Shown: positions 1-8,745, counted from the stretch's first letter. The stretch is DNA of 64,000 nucleotides from Geothrix sp. 21YS21S-2 (GCF_030846775.1 NZ_CP132910.1:62001-126000), one strand, 5' to 3'. Program-made: numbers and translations. The notes: generated from the sequence alone by a model not told the origin.

Positions 1-604
1 GCAGAAGGAGCTGCTGGTGCTCGCCGAGCTCAAGCTCGCCCACGCCCAGATCAACCCGCACTTCCTCTTCAACTCCCTGGCCGCGATCCAGGCCATCATG
101 CGCCGGGACGCCCCGCGGGCCCGGGCCCTCCTGGACCACCTGGCGGACTTCTTCCGCATGAACCTCAAGCGCAACTCGGGCCTCTCCACCCTCCAGGAGG
201 AGCTGGCCCACGTCAACGCCTACCTGGAGATCGAGAAGGCCCGCTACGAGGACCAGCTCACCGTGGAGGTCGACGTGGACCCGGCGCTGCTCCACGTGAA
301 GCTCCCCACCTTCACCCTCCAGCCCCTGGTGGAGAACGCCATCAAGCACGGCATCGCCGAGATGCTCGAGCCCGGCACCGTGCGCATCCACGCCTACGCG
401 GACGGCGCCTGCGTGCGAATCGACGTGGAGGACGACGGGGGCAACTTCGCCGCCGCCGGCCCCGGGGGCGGCCTGGGCATGAGCATCGTGGACAGGCGGG
501 TCCGAACCCTGGTGCGGGGCTGCAAGGGGCTCACCGTCCACTGCGATCCCGACCGGCTCACCCGCGTCTCCATCGCCGTCCCCGCCGAGACGGGTGCCGC
601 ATGA
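1..604 (+). CDS. btsS: BtsS/LytS-type sensor histidine kinase, C-terminal part
   Basis: This gene is cut by the left edge of the window; the frame is open from base 2. The visible part is the His_kinase domain (phospho-acceptor His in the motif QINPHFLFNSL) followed by a HATPase region with VENAIKHG and GLGMSIV. The sequence resembles the end of E. coli BtsS (YehU), the pyruvate-responsive membrane sensor; the membrane sensor half lies outside the window. Its stop overlaps the next start as ATGA, so the two are one operon and translationally coupled. The assignment to BtsS rather than another LytS-like kinase rests mainly on the partner regulator, and the ligand is not proven. Confidence 0.85.
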   Translation, partial: QKELLVLAELKLAHAQINPHFLFNSLAAIQAIMRRDAPRARALLDHLADFFRMNLKRNSGLSTLQEELAHVNAYLEIEKARYEDQLTVEVDVDPALLHVKLPTFTLQPLVENAIKHGIAEMLEPGTVRIHAYADGACVRIDVEDDGGNFAAAGPGGGLGMSIVDRRVRTLVRGCKGLTVHCDPDRLTRVSIAVPAETGAA

Positions 605-1314
605 TGCGCGCCGTGGTGGTGGACAACGAGCAGAACGCCCGCGAGGAGCTTGAGGCCCTGCTGGGGGAGGTGCCCGAGATCGCCGTGGTGGGGGCCTGCC
701 CCAATGCCATCCAGGCCCTGCGCACAATCCGGGCCACGCGCCCCGACGTGCTCTTCGTGGACATCCACATGCCCAAGGTGGACGGCTTCCAGCTGGTGTC
801 CATGATCGAGCCCGAGCTCATGCCCTGCGTGGTCTTCGTGACCGCCCACGACGAGTACGCCCTCAAGGCCTTCGAGGAGAACGCCGTGGACTACCTCCTC
901 AAGCCCGTGCAGGCCGAGCGCCTCGCCCGCACCGTGGAGAAGGTCCGCCGCTACCTGGGCGAGGGCCGCAAGCCGGTCTTCCAGAGCCCGGCCATCGAGC
1001 GCATCCCCTGCGTGTGCGCCCAGGGCACGAAGCTCGTGGCCGCCGGGGAGGTGGAATTCGTGCGCTCCAGCGAGACCGGGGTGCACCTGGTGACGGCCAG
1101 GGCCGAGTACCTGACCGAACTCACCCTCAGCCTCCTGGAGGCCAAGGTCCCCCGCATGGCCCGGGTCCACAAGCAGTTCCTGGTGAACCTGGACCACGTG
1201 GACGTCGTGGGGAAGGGGGACCCGGCCTCGGTGGTGCTGAGGACGAGGTCCGGCCAGCAGGTGCCGGTGACGCGGCGCTACCTTGCGGAACTGAAGGAAC
1301 GCCTCGGAATCTGA
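601..1314 (+). CDS. btsR: BtsR-like LytTR response regulator
   Basis: A 237-residue response regulator. Residues 1-125 form a receiver domain with the phospho-acceptor Asp54 in VDIHMP, a Thr in VTAHDEYA and Lys in LLKP. Residues 135-237 form a LytTR DNA-binding domain ending in VPVTRRYL. The order of motifs and the AFEENAVDYLLKPV stretch match E. coli BtsR (YehT) closely. It starts inside the stop of the kinase gene. In E. coli this pair senses pyruvate and drives the transporter BtsT; no BtsT-like transporter follows here, so the target must be elsewhere or different. Family call is secure; the pyruvate role is inferred. Confidence 0.9.
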   Translation: MMRAVVVDNEQNAREELEALLGEVPEIAVVGACPNAIQALRTIRATRPDVLFVDIHMPKVDGFQLVSMIEPELMPCVVFVTAHDEYALKAFEENAVDYLLKPVQAERLARTVEKVRRYLGEGRKPVFQSPAIERIPCVCAQGTKLVAAGEVEFVRSSETGVHLVTARAEYLTELTLSLLEAKVPRMARVHKQFLVNLDHVDVVGKGDPASVVLRTRSGQQVPVTRRYLAELKERLGI

Positions 1315-1385
1315 AACATGTTCTGTGGAAATGGGTTGACGGGGGGTGCGGCGTTGTCGGAAACTACTCCTCGTGAGGTGTTAGT

Positions 1386-1904
1386 TTGAGTTCGTCCCTT
1401 TATGGCGCCGGCGCCGAGTATGCCCTGCACTCGCTGCTCATCCTGGCCACCCGGCCGGAGCCGGCCTCGGTGAAGGACCTCGCCACCTTCCAGAAGGTCC
1501 CTGAGCGTTTCCTGGCCAAGCTCTTCACCCGGCTCAGGAAGGCCGGCCTGGTGGCGGCCCGCGAAGGCATCGCGGGGGGCTTCACCCTGACCCGGCCCGC
1601 GGACCGGATCTCCGTCATGGAGGTCCTCGCGGCCGTGGACCCGGACCGCAAGCTGTTCGCCTGCGCCGAGATCCGCGCCAACTGCGCCCTGTTCGGCGCC
1701 ACGGCCCCCGAGTGGGCCACGGCCGGGACCTGCCGCATCCACGCGGTGATGCTGAAGGCCGAGCAGGTCCTCCAGGACCACCTGGCATCCAGGACCCTGG
1801 CGGACCTGATTTGCGAATTCGAAAAGAAGGCTCCCGACGAATTCCTCGCGGGCACCGGCACCTGGTTCCAGTCCCGCAAGCAGGCCCGGACCCAAACAAC
1901 CTAG
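1386..1904 (+). CDS. Rrf2 family transcriptional regulator
   Basis: A 172-residue Rrf2 protein with an N-terminal winged helix (YALHSLLILA, then the recognition region and the wing GGFTLTRPAD). Three cysteines at residues 93, 100 and 116 fit the spacing region where Rrf2 proteins such as NsrR and IscR bind an iron-sulfur cluster, so redox or NO sensing is plausible. The start chosen is TTG at 1386, preceded by GAGGTG; no in-frame ATG lies near. It is followed by a flavin-binding protein and an old-yellow-enzyme gene on the same strand, which are its likely targets. The signal it senses cannot be read from the sequence. Confidence 0.88.
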   Translation: MSSSLYGAGAEYALHSLLILATRPEPASVKDLATFQKVPERFLAKLFTRLRKAGLVAAREGIAGGFTLTRPADRISVMEVLAAVDPDRKLFACAEIRANCALFGATAPEWATAGTCRIHAVMLKAEQVLQDHLASRTLADLICEFEKKAPDEFLAGTGTWFQSRKQARTQTT

Positions 1905-1952
1905 CCAGCCCTCAGGACTGGACGATCAACCCCCCCCACTCAGGAGGCCGAC

Positions 1953-2327
1953 ATGGTCATGCCCGAAAAACTGCTGGAAGTGCTCACGAAGGACGGCGTC
2001 GTCGCCATCGCCACCCTGGGCCAGGACGGCCCCCACATGGTCAATACGTGGAACAGCTACGTCCGCGCCACCGAGGACGGGCGCCTGCTCATCCCCGCCG
2101 GCTACATGACCCGCACCGAGGCCAACGTCGCCTTCAACGACCAGGTGCTGGTGACCCTGGGCTCCTCCAAGGTCCCCGGCCAGCACGGCCCGGGCACCGG
2201 GTTCCTCATCAAGGGCCGGGCGGCGTTCATCGCCTCCGGTCCCGACTTCGACGTCATGAAGGCCAAGTTCAGCTGGGCCCGGGCTGCGCTGGCAGTAACT
2301 CCGGAAGCCGTCACCCAGACGCTCTAG
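1953..2327 (+). CDS. pyridoxamine 5'-phosphate oxidase family (FMN-binding split barrel) protein
   Basis: A 124-residue protein of the small FMN-binding split-barrel class. The region AIATLGQDGPHMVNTWNSYV is the usual first strands that line the flavin, and GTGFLIKGRAAF is the second half. Such single-domain proteins are flavin reductases, F420/FMN-dependent reductases or flavin sensors rather than true PdxH. AGGAGG lies just upstream of the ATG. It sits between an Rrf2 regulator and an NADH:flavin oxidoreductase, which suggests a small flavin-redox operon. Confidence 0.8.
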   Translation: MVMPEKLLEVLTKDGVVAIATLGQDGPHMVNTWNSYVRATEDGRLLIPAGYMTRTEANVAFNDQVLVTLGSSKVPGQHGPGTGFLIKGRAAFIASGPDFDVMKAKFSWARAALAVTPEAVTQTL

Positions 2328-2352
2328 AATGAAAGGCCAAGGAGACGCCGCC

Positions 2353-3444
2353 ATGTCCGCCAGCGCCCTGTTCCGCCCCTTCGAAGTGAAGTCCCTGAAG
2401 CTGAAGAACCGCATCGTCATGGCCCCCATGACCCGGTCCTTCTCGCCGGGGGGCGTGGTCACGGAGGAGGTGGCGGCCTACTACGCGCGCCGCGCCTCCG
2501 TGGGCCTCATCGTCTCGGAGGGCACCGGCGTCGCCCGGAGCGCCTCCCTCAACGACCCGAACGCCCCCCGCTTCCACGGCGAGGCGGAGCTGGCGGGGTG
2601 GAAGCGGGTCATCGACGCGGTGCATGCCGAAGGCGGCGTCATGGCGCCCCAGCTCTGGCACGTGGGCGCCGTCTCCGGCGCCAAGGGCGCGCGCGGCCCG
2701 GGCCGCATCGACAGCCCCTCGGGCCTCATGGCCCCCGGCCGCGAGGCCGGGGAGCCCATGCGCGACGAGGACATCGCCGCCACCATCGCCGCCTTCGCCA
2801 GCGCGGCGGCCGACGCCAGGCGCCTGGGGTTCGACGCGGTGGAGCTGCACGGCGCCCACGGCTACCTCATCGACGAGTTCTTCTGGGAGGCCACCAACCG
2901 CCGCACCGACCGCTACGGCGGCGCGACCCTGCCCGAGCGCTCCCGCTTCGCCGCCGAGATCGTCCGGGCCGTGCGAAAGGCCGTGGGCGAGGACTTCACG
3001 GTCATCCTCCGCCTGTCCCAGTGGAAGGGCCAGGACTACACCGCCCGCATGGCCAGCACCCCCGCGGAGCTGGAAGGCTGGCTGGCCCCGCTGGTGGACG
3101 CCGGCGCCGACATCCTGCACTGCTCCCAGCGCCGCTTCTGGGAGCCCGAGTTCGAAGGCTCGGACCTGAACTTCGCCGGCTGGGCGAAAAAGCTCACGGG
3201 CCGGCCCACCATCACCGTCGGCTCCGTGGGCCTTTCGGGCGAGTTCCTGGCGGCCTTCAAGGGCCAGAGCTCCGAGCCGGCCTCCATCGGGACCCTCCTG
3301 GAGCGCCTGGAGCGGGACGAGTTCGACCTGGTGGGCGTGGGGCGGGCGCTGATCGTCGATCCCGACTGGGCGAGGAAAGTGATGGAGGGGCGCTATTCCG
3401 AACTGAGCCCCTTCCACCGGGAGGCACTGGCCTCGCTGGTCTAG
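2353..3444 (+). CDS. NADH:flavin oxidoreductase (old yellow enzyme family)
   Basis: A 363-residue FMN-dependent TIM-barrel oxidoreductase. Seen motifs are the N-terminal LKNRIVMAPMTRSF, the substrate-site region with HGAHGYLIDEFFW and the characteristic NRRTDRYGG. The family reduces activated double bonds of enals, enones or nitro compounds with NAD(P)H. The ATG at 2353 was preferred over 2329 because AAGGAGA precedes it at good distance. It follows the flavin-barrel gene by about 25 bp and ends one base before the convergent yeiH gene. The natural substrate is unknown. Confidence 0.92.
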   Translation: MSASALFRPFEVKSLKLKNRIVMAPMTRSFSPGGVVTEEVAAYYARRASVGLIVSEGTGVARSASLNDPNAPRFHGEAELAGWKRVIDAVHAEGGVMAPQLWHVGAVSGAKGARGPGRIDSPSGLMAPGREAGEPMRDEDIAATIAAFASAAADARRLGFDAVELHGAHGYLIDEFFWEATNRRTDRYGGATLPERSRFAAEIVRAVRKAVGEDFTVILRLSQWKGQDYTARMASTPAELEGWLAPLVDAGADILHCSQRRFWEPEFEGSDLNFAGWAKKLTGRPTITVGSVGLSGEFLAAFKGQSSEPASIGTLLERLERDEFDLVGVGRALIVDPDWARKVMEGRYSELSPFHREALASLV

Positions 3445-4389
3445 CTATTTCAGGATCCCGGCAAGCACCGCCCCCAGGCTCGCCGAGCCGATGATCACCC
3501 ACAGCAGCAGCCCGTGCAGGAAGGGCCTCACCCCCACCTTGCGCAGGGTCGCGGGCGTGAGTCCGGCCCCGATGAGGAAGAGCGTGAGGACCAGGCCCTG
3601 CTTGGCGCCCCTGGCCACCCACTGGGCGGGGACGTGGAGGATGGGCACATAGGTGGCCAGGGCGGCCGCGATGAGGAAGCCGAGGATGAACCAGGGGCGC
3701 TTGCCCTTGGCCGCGCCGGGCTCCCGCTTCGTGGCCAGGCCGATGCCGAAGGCCACCGGGACGATCCACAGGGCCCGGGCCAGCTTCACGGTGACGGCGA
3801 TCTGCAGGGCCTGCCGCCCGTAGGACAGGGCGGCGCCCACCACCGAGCTGGTGTCGTGGATGGCCAGGGCCGCCCAGAGGCCGAAGCCCTCCTGGGAGAG
3901 GCGGAAGGCGTGGCCCACGAAGGGAAAGATCACCAGGGCCGCCGCGTTGAGCAGGAAGACCGTGCCCAGGGCCACGGAGGTCTCGTGCTCCTCGGCGTTG
4001 ATGACGGGGGCCACCGCCGCGATGGCGCTGCCGCCGCAGATGGCGGTGCCCACGCTCACCAGGAGGCCGGTGTTGCCCGCCACGCCCATGCGCCGGGCCA
4101 GCCAGAGCCCCAGGGCCAGGGTGAGGGAGATGCTCACCACCGTGTAGCCCAGGCCGTGGATGCCGGCCTGGATGACGACCCGCAGGTCCATGCCGGCCCC
4201 CAGGCCGATGACGGACCACGGCAGGAGCCGTCCCGTCCACCGCTTGAAGAGGGCCTGGTAGGGGTTGCCCAGGCCCACGGCCAGGATGACGCCGCCCAGG
4301 AGGGCCGTGGCGGCCCCGCACCAGGGCAGGAGGGTCAGGGCGGCGGCCAGGGGCCAGACGATTCTGGGGAGGAGCCGGGTGTCCTCCAC
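3445..4389 (-). CDS. yeiH: YeiH family (UPF0324) putative sulfate/anion exporter
   Basis: A 314-residue integral membrane protein with about ten hydrophobic segments. Family markers are the GTAICGGSAIAAVAPVI segment and LAIHDTSSVVGAA. The family is annotated as putative sulfate exporter from genomic context with taurine and sulfonate degradation; direct biochemical proof is thin. The gene starts three bases after the stop of the CoA-disulfide reductase-rhodanese gene, so they form one operon and the pairing supports a sulfur-related role such as expulsion of an oxidised sulfur anion. Confidence 0.85.
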   Translation of the reverse strand: MEDTRLLPRIVWPLAAALTLLPWCGAATALLGGVILAVGLGNPYQALFKRWTGRLLPWSVIGLGAGMDLRVVIQAGIHGLGYTVVSISLTLALGLWLARRMGVAGNTGLLVSVGTAICGGSAIAAVAPVINAEEHETSVALGTVFLLNAAALVIFPFVGHAFRLSQEGFGLWAALAIHDTSSVVGAALSYGRQALQIAVTVKLARALWIVPVAFGIGLATKREPGAAKGKRPWFILGFLIAAALATYVPILHVPAQWVARGAKQGLVLTLFLIGAGLTPATLRKVGVRPFLHGLLLWVIIGSASLGAVLAGILK

Positions 4390-4391
4390 GG

Positions 4392-6041
4392 TCAGGCCTG
4401 GCCCGCGAACATCTTGTAGCGCCTGTAGCCGCCGGAGAGGTTGCGCACCTTGTAGCCCAGCTGCGACAGGATCCGCCCGGCGAGGTAGCCCCGCAGGCCC
4501 ACCTGGCAGAAGACCAGGTGCTCCTTGCCCTTGTCCAGGTCGTCCAGGCGGTCCCTCAATTCGTCCACGGGGGCCAGGACGGCCCCGGGGATGGTGCCGG
4601 CCTGGAACTCCTGGAGGGTGCGCACGTCCAGCAGCACCTGGTCCCCGCGCAGCGTTTCCAGCTCCTCGGGCTCCCAGAGCGCGGTGTCCCCGCGCAGGAC
4701 GTTGGCGGCCACGAACCCGGCCATGTTCACCGGGTCCTTGGCGCTGCCGTAGGGCGGGGCGTAGCAGAGCTCGGAATCCTCCAGATCGTAGACCGTCAGC
4801 CCCCCGCGCATGGCGGTGGCGATGACGTCGATGCGCTTGTCGACGCCCGCGGCCCCCACGGCCTGGGCGCCCAGGATGTGGCCCTCGGCGTCGAACAGGA
4901 GCTTGAGGGACATGCTCTGCGCGCCGGGGTAGTAGGTGGCGTGGTCGGCGGGGTGGATGTAGACCTTGTGGTGGGCCACGCCCTTGCGCCGGAGCACCTT
5001 CTCGGACTGGCCCGTGATGGCGAAAGCCAGGCCGAAGACCTTGCAGATGGCCGTGCCCTGGGTGCCCTTGTAGACGCTGGGCCGCCCGAGGATGTTGTCG
5101 GCGGCGATGCGGCCCTGGCGGTTGGCGGGGCCGGCCAGGGGGATGAGGGCGGGCCCGTCCAGGACGGTGTCCTTCACCTCCACGGCGTCGCCCACGGCCC
5201 AGATGGCGGGGTCGCTGGTTCGCATGTATTCGTCCACCAGGATCCCCCCGGTGGAGCCCAGGGCCAGCCCGGCGGCGCGGGCCAGGGCGGTCTCCGGGCG
5301 CACGCCGATGGCCAGCACGGCCAGCCCGCAGGCCACCTCGGAACCGTCGGAGAGCTTCGCCACCAGGCCGTCCGGGCCCGGCTCGAAGCCTTCCACCGAC
5401 GTGCCCAGGCGCAGGTCCACGCCGTTGCGCCGGATTTCCCCGTGCAAAGGCGTGACCATGTCGGCGTCAGCGATGGCCATGACCTGGTCCAGCCTCTCCA
5501 CCAGGACCACGTCCAGGCCCCGCTCCCGGAACGCCTCGGCCATCTCCAGGCCGATGTACCCCGCGCCCACCACCAGGGCCCGGGTGGCGCCCGACATGGC
5601 GGCCAGGATGCGGTCCATGTCGTCCAGGTTGCGAAGGGAGAGGATCCGCGGGTCCCCGATGCCCGGCAGGGGCGGCCGGATCGGCTCGGCGCCGGGGCTC
5701 AGGACCAGGGCGTCGTAGGGCTGCTCCCGCACCTTGCCGGTCTTCAGGTTGCGCACGGTCACCGTGCGGGCCCCGGGGTCGATGGACTGGACCTCGGTGT
5801 CCACCCGCACGTCCAGGTTGAACCGGGCCATGAGGCTCTGGGGTGTCTGGACCAGGAGTTTGCCCCGCTCGGGGATGACCCCGCCGATGTGGTAGGGCAG
5901 GCCGCAGTTGGCGAAGGAGACGTGGGGCCCCCGCTCGAAGAGGACGATGTCCGCTCCCTCGGACAGCCGGCGTGCCCGGACGGCCGCCGAGGCGCCTCCC
6001 GCGACTCCACCAACGATGACGATGCGCTTGGGCTGGTCCAT
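4392..6041 (-). CDS. CoA-disulfide/persulfide reductase with C-terminal rhodanese domain
   Basis: A 549-residue fusion. Residues 1-440 are a pyridine-nucleotide disulfide oxidoreductase with an N-terminal FAD site (IVIVGGVAGGASAA), the single active cysteine Cys46 in SFANCGLPY, typical of CoA-disulfide reductases, and a dimerisation domain. Residues about 455-549 are a rhodanese domain with Cys512 in CQVGLRG. Such fusions (Npsr, CoADR-RHD) use NAD(P)H to reduce CoA-persulfide, polysulfide or CoA disulfide. The start at 6041 has GAGGAAA upstream; the longer reading frame to 6284 crosses the intergenic palindrome and is not used. It leads an operon with yeiH and faces a NifU-like gene. Confidence 0.92.
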   Translation of the reverse strand: MDQPKRIVIVGGVAGGASAAVRARRLSEGADIVLFERGPHVSFANCGLPYHIGGVIPERGKLLVQTPQSLMARFNLDVRVDTEVQSIDPGARTVTVRNLKTGKVREQPYDALVLSPGAEPIRPPLPGIGDPRILSLRNLDDMDRILAAMSGATRALVVGAGYIGLEMAEAFRERGLDVVLVERLDQVMAIADADMVTPLHGEIRRNGVDLRLGTSVEGFEPGPDGLVAKLSDGSEVACGLAVLAIGVRPETALARAAGLALGSTGGILVDEYMRTSDPAIWAVGDAVEVKDTVLDGPALIPLAGPANRQGRIAADNILGRPSVYKGTQGTAICKVFGLAFAITGQSEKVLRRKGVAHHKVYIHPADHATYYPGAQSMSLKLLFDAEGHILGAQAVGAAGVDKRIDVIATAMRGGLTVYDLEDSELCYAPPYGSAKDPVNMAGFVAANVLRGDTALWEPEELETLRGDQVLLDVRTLQEFQAGTIPGAVLAPVDELRDRLDDLDKGKEHLVFCQVGLRGYLAGRILSQLGYKVRNLSGGYRRYKMFAGQA

Positions 6042-6111
6042 GGTTTCCTCGCCTTCAAAGTGCCGGGCCTTGGCATTTTCCCACAAAAGCACTGAATGCC
6101 CAAATAGGAAT

Positions 6112-6130
6112 ATGGAACGGGCCGTTCCAT
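6112..6130. promoter_or_regulatory. perfect 19-bp palindrome, likely operator
   Basis: ATGGAACGG, one base, then CCGTTCCAT: arms of nine bases that pair perfectly. It lies in the 132-bp gap between the divergent CoA-disulfide reductase-rhodanese and NifU-like genes, about 70 bases before the first and 44 before the second, where it could control both. No regulator gene is adjacent. Binding is inferred. Confidence 0.6.
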
Positions 6131-6173
6131 CGTTTGGTGCTGCTTTTCCCAACAAATCCATCACACTTGATGG

Positions 6174-6527
6174 ATGCGCAAGGTGCTTCCCTCCTCCATC
6201 GGCTTCCGGCTGGTCCCCGGCAATTTCTCCCCCATGAAAGGGGCGGACCGGCATGGGAGGGCCCAGGAGGGCGGCTGTGGCCACGCCATGGACCTATGGC
6301 TGAAGCTGGAGGACGGCCGGGTCGCCGCCGGGAGCTTCACCACGGACGGCTGCGAGTCCTTCGTCATCTGCGGCAGCCTGGTGGCCCACCTGGTACAAGG
6401 CCGTACCCTGGCGGAGGCCGCCGCCCTGGACGTCGAGGACGTCCTGGAAGCCCTGGGCGACAGCGACGACGCCTCCTACCATTCGGCGGAGCTGGCGCTG
6501 GGCGCGCTCAAGGCGGCGCTGGGTTAG
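6174..6527 (+). CDS. NifU/IscU-like iron-sulfur scaffold-type protein lacking the third cysteine
   Basis: A 117-residue protein matching the NifU N-terminal fold: GGCGHAMDLWLKLEDGRV, then TDGCESFVICGS and a closing helix. Cys35 and Cys60 occupy two of the three cluster positions, but the usual His-Cys near the end reads His103-Ser104, so the third ligand is lost; Cys66 is an extra cysteine. No good ribosome site precedes the ATG at 6174 or the alternative ATG at 6234, so the start is uncertain. It is divergent from the persulfide reductase operon, hinting at sulfur handling rather than standard cluster assembly. Confidence 0.72.
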   Translation: MRKVLPSSIGFRLVPGNFSPMKGADRHGRAQEGGCGHAMDLWLKLEDGRVAAGSFTTDGCESFVICGSLVAHLVQGRTLAEAAALDVEDVLEALGDSDDASYHSAELALGALKAALG

Positions 6528-6611
6528 CGCAGTCCTTCAAGGCCTGCGAAAAGGATGGGTCCCGGGCCGATCGGCCGGTGCCGAACGCGGGTCCCAGGCT
6601 AGCATGGGGTC

Positions 6612-7682
6612 ATGAACCGTCATCTCCTGCTCGTGATGCTCGCCCTGGCTGGCACCGGGTGCACCCATACCACCCTGGCCCGGCGGTTGGTCCGGGCACC
6701 GAATCTTCAATCGGCGCCGTCCCTCCAATCGACCGCCTTGGCCAGTGCCTTCACGGACGTGTCGGTGCCCAGCCGAACGCCCGGGGTTCTCCTGAATGCG
6801 CAGGTCGTCGAGCCCGGAGACTGGCATCTCTCCTACAGCTGTTCCGTGGAGAAGACGAAGAAGGCGTTCGAAGCCAACCTCCAGATGTCCTTCGACAAAC
6901 CCGACTTCTTCATGGCCCGGCCCAAGGGGACCGTGATCCTTCTGCACGGGTACCGGCAGCAGAAGGAGCAGATGCTCCCTTGGGCCCTCTCGCTGGCCCA
7001 GCAGGGTTTTCGATGCGTGATGGTGGATCTCAGGGGGCATGGAGGGTCGTCGGGGGAATGGATCGGCTTCGGCGCCTTCGAGGTGGAGGACATGCGGTCC
7101 GTCCTGGAAGCCCTGGTCGCGCGCCGGCTGGTGGCGGGGAGAACAGGCGTGATCGGGGTGTCGCTGGGAGCCAGCGTGGCGCTCCAGTGGGCCGGGGCCG
7201 ATCCCAGGATCGCCACGGTTGTCGCCATCGAGCCCTTTGCGGACCCCCAATCCGCGATCGGGACCATGGTCCACGCCTTCCCTCCTTTCAGGCGGCTGCT
7301 CTGGTGGGCGTCGGAGAGTACGATCCGGAAGGCCATCCAGGAGGCACCCGGGAAGGCCGGATTCACCTGGGCCGAGGTGGATGTGCCGAAGGCCGCGGCG
7401 GCCGTCAACGGCCCCATCCTGTTCATTCACGGGGCGGACGATGCGATGGTTCCGCCGGACCACAGCCGCCGGTTGAGTGCGGGTGCCCCGGCCGGAAGCC
7501 GACTGCTCATCGTTCCGGGGGAGGACCACATCTCGTTGGCCCTTCGGCTTCAACCCCTGGATGGGATTGTTCACGCCTGGTTCAATCAGAACCTGGCGGA
7601 AAGCGCGCCGGCCCCGGACGGGGAGGCTACTTCGGGGCGGCCGGTTCCCCCGCCTGCACCTGGTCCCCGTCCGCCAGGGTGA
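6612..7682 (+). CDS. lipoprotein alpha/beta hydrolase
   Basis: A 356-residue hydrolase with a lipoprotein signal peptide (lipobox LAGTGC, Cys17). The fold is marked by LLHGY near residue 111, the nucleophile elbow GVSLGAS with Ser184, Asp277 in HGADDAMVP and His306 in GEDH, giving a complete catalytic triad. The substrate is unknown; a lipase, esterase or acyl-transfer role in the envelope is possible. Its last 56 bases overlap the convergent efflux adaptor gene, and the Pro-rich tail after residue 335 may be a read-on beyond the domain. Confidence 0.85.
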   Translation: MNRHLLLVMLALAGTGCTHTTLARRLVRAPNLQSAPSLQSTALASAFTDVSVPSRTPGVLLNAQVVEPGDWHLSYSCSVEKTKKAFEANLQMSFDKPDFFMARPKGTVILLHGYRQQKEQMLPWALSLAQQGFRCVMVDLRGHGGSSGEWIGFGAFEVEDMRSVLEALVARRLVAGRTGVIGVSLGASVALQWAGADPRIATVVAIEPFADPQSAIGTMVHAFPPFRRLLWWASESTIRKAIQEAPGKAGFTWAEVDVPKAAAAVNGPILFIHGADDAMVPPDHSRRLSAGAPAGSRLLIVPGEDHISLALRLQPLDGIVHAWFNQNLAESAPAPDGEATSGRPVPPPAPGPRPPG

Positions 7683-8745
7683 CGGAAGGGTTCAGCACCA
7701 CCTTCTCACCCGCCTTGAGGCCGGCCAGGACGCGCACCCGGGAGCCCGAGTCCTCGCCCAGCACCACGGGACGCAGGACCACCCGGGAATCCGGGCCCAC
7801 CACGGCCGCGTAGGTCCGTTCCGCCTTCAGGAGCACGGCTTCGGAAGGGATCTCCAGCCTCCCGGACTCCCTGGCGAGACCCAGGCTGAGCCGCACGGCG
7901 CCGCCGGCCACGAAGGCGCCGTCCCGGTTGTCCAGGTCGGCCTCGGCCAGCAGCGTGCGGGTGCGGGGATCCAGGGCGCCCGAGAAGCGCGCCACCTTGA
8001 CGGCGCGGGCCAGGTCGGGGCGGTCCGCGGGGCGCACGGTGAGCTCCTGGCCCACCCGGATCCGGGAGGCCACCTGCTGGTCCAGGTAGAATGCCACCCG
8101 CAGGTGGTCCACCTGGGCCAGGGAGACCAGGGGCTGGGAGGACGTGCTGTTGCTGGCGTTCTGGATGAGGGCGCCGGGGTCGGCGAAGCGCTGGGTCACC
8201 ACGCCGGCGAAGGGGGCCGTGACGTTGCGGTAGCCCTGCAGCACGCCCTGGCTGGCCAGCTTCTCCTCGGCGATGCGGGCCGCGGCCTCCGCGTCGTCCT
8301 GGTCCCGGGCGCTGACGATGCCCTGGGCGCCCAGCTGGCGCAGGCGCCCGGCATAGCTCCGCTTGTTCCGGGCGTCGGCCTTGAGGGCCTGGAAGTCGCT
8401 GTCCACCTCGGTGGACTCGATCACCGCGATCACCTGGCCCTTCTTCACCGGGGAGCCCTTGTCCACCCGGATCTCGCGCAGGAAGCCGGCCACCTTGGAA
8501 TAGACGGTGGTGGAGAGGTAGGGCAGGGCCTCTCCGGACAGTTCCAGGGTGCGGGCGTCGCCGTCCCCCCCGGCCAGGGCCACCCGCACGCGGGGACCGG
8601 CCTCCTGGTCCGAGCGCAGGCGCCGGGCCTCGTGGCGAACACCGGTGCGCTGCACGCCCCACAGCACGGCGATGGCGGAGGCGCTCACCAGCAGGATGGC
8701 GATGCCGCCCAGGCGGAAACGGGAGAAGGTCGGATCGTTGCTCAT
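7627..8745 (-). CDS. RND efflux periplasmic adaptor (membrane fusion protein)
   Basis: A 372-residue HlyD/AcrA-type adaptor. After an N-terminal membrane anchor (residues 13-31) comes the split lipoyl domain (VAGFLREIRVDKGSPVKKGQ and APFAGVV), a short alpha-hairpin between them, a beta-barrel and a C-terminal membrane-proximal domain. It would bridge the inner-membrane pump to an outer-membrane channel. The gene overlaps the 3' end of the RND pump gene by four bases, showing one operon headed by a MarR regulator. No outer-membrane channel gene accompanies it. Confidence 0.93.
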   Translation of the reverse strand: MSNDPTFSRFRLGGIAILLVSASAIAVLWGVQRTGVRHEARRLRSDQEAGPRVRVALAGGDGDARTLELSGEALPYLSTTVYSKVAGFLREIRVDKGSPVKKGQVIAVIESTEVDSDFQALKADARNKRSYAGRLRQLGAQGIVSARDQDDAEAAARIAEEKLASQGVLQGYRNVTAPFAGVVTQRFADPGALIQNASNSTSSQPLVSLAQVDHLRVAFYLDQQVASRIRVGQELTVRPADRPDLARAVKVARFSGALDPRTRTLLAEADLDNRDGAFVAGGAVRLSLGLARESGRLEIPSEAVLLKAERTYAAVVGPDSRVVLRPVVLGEDSGSRVRVLAGLKAGEKVVLNPSVTLADGDQVQAGEPAAPK

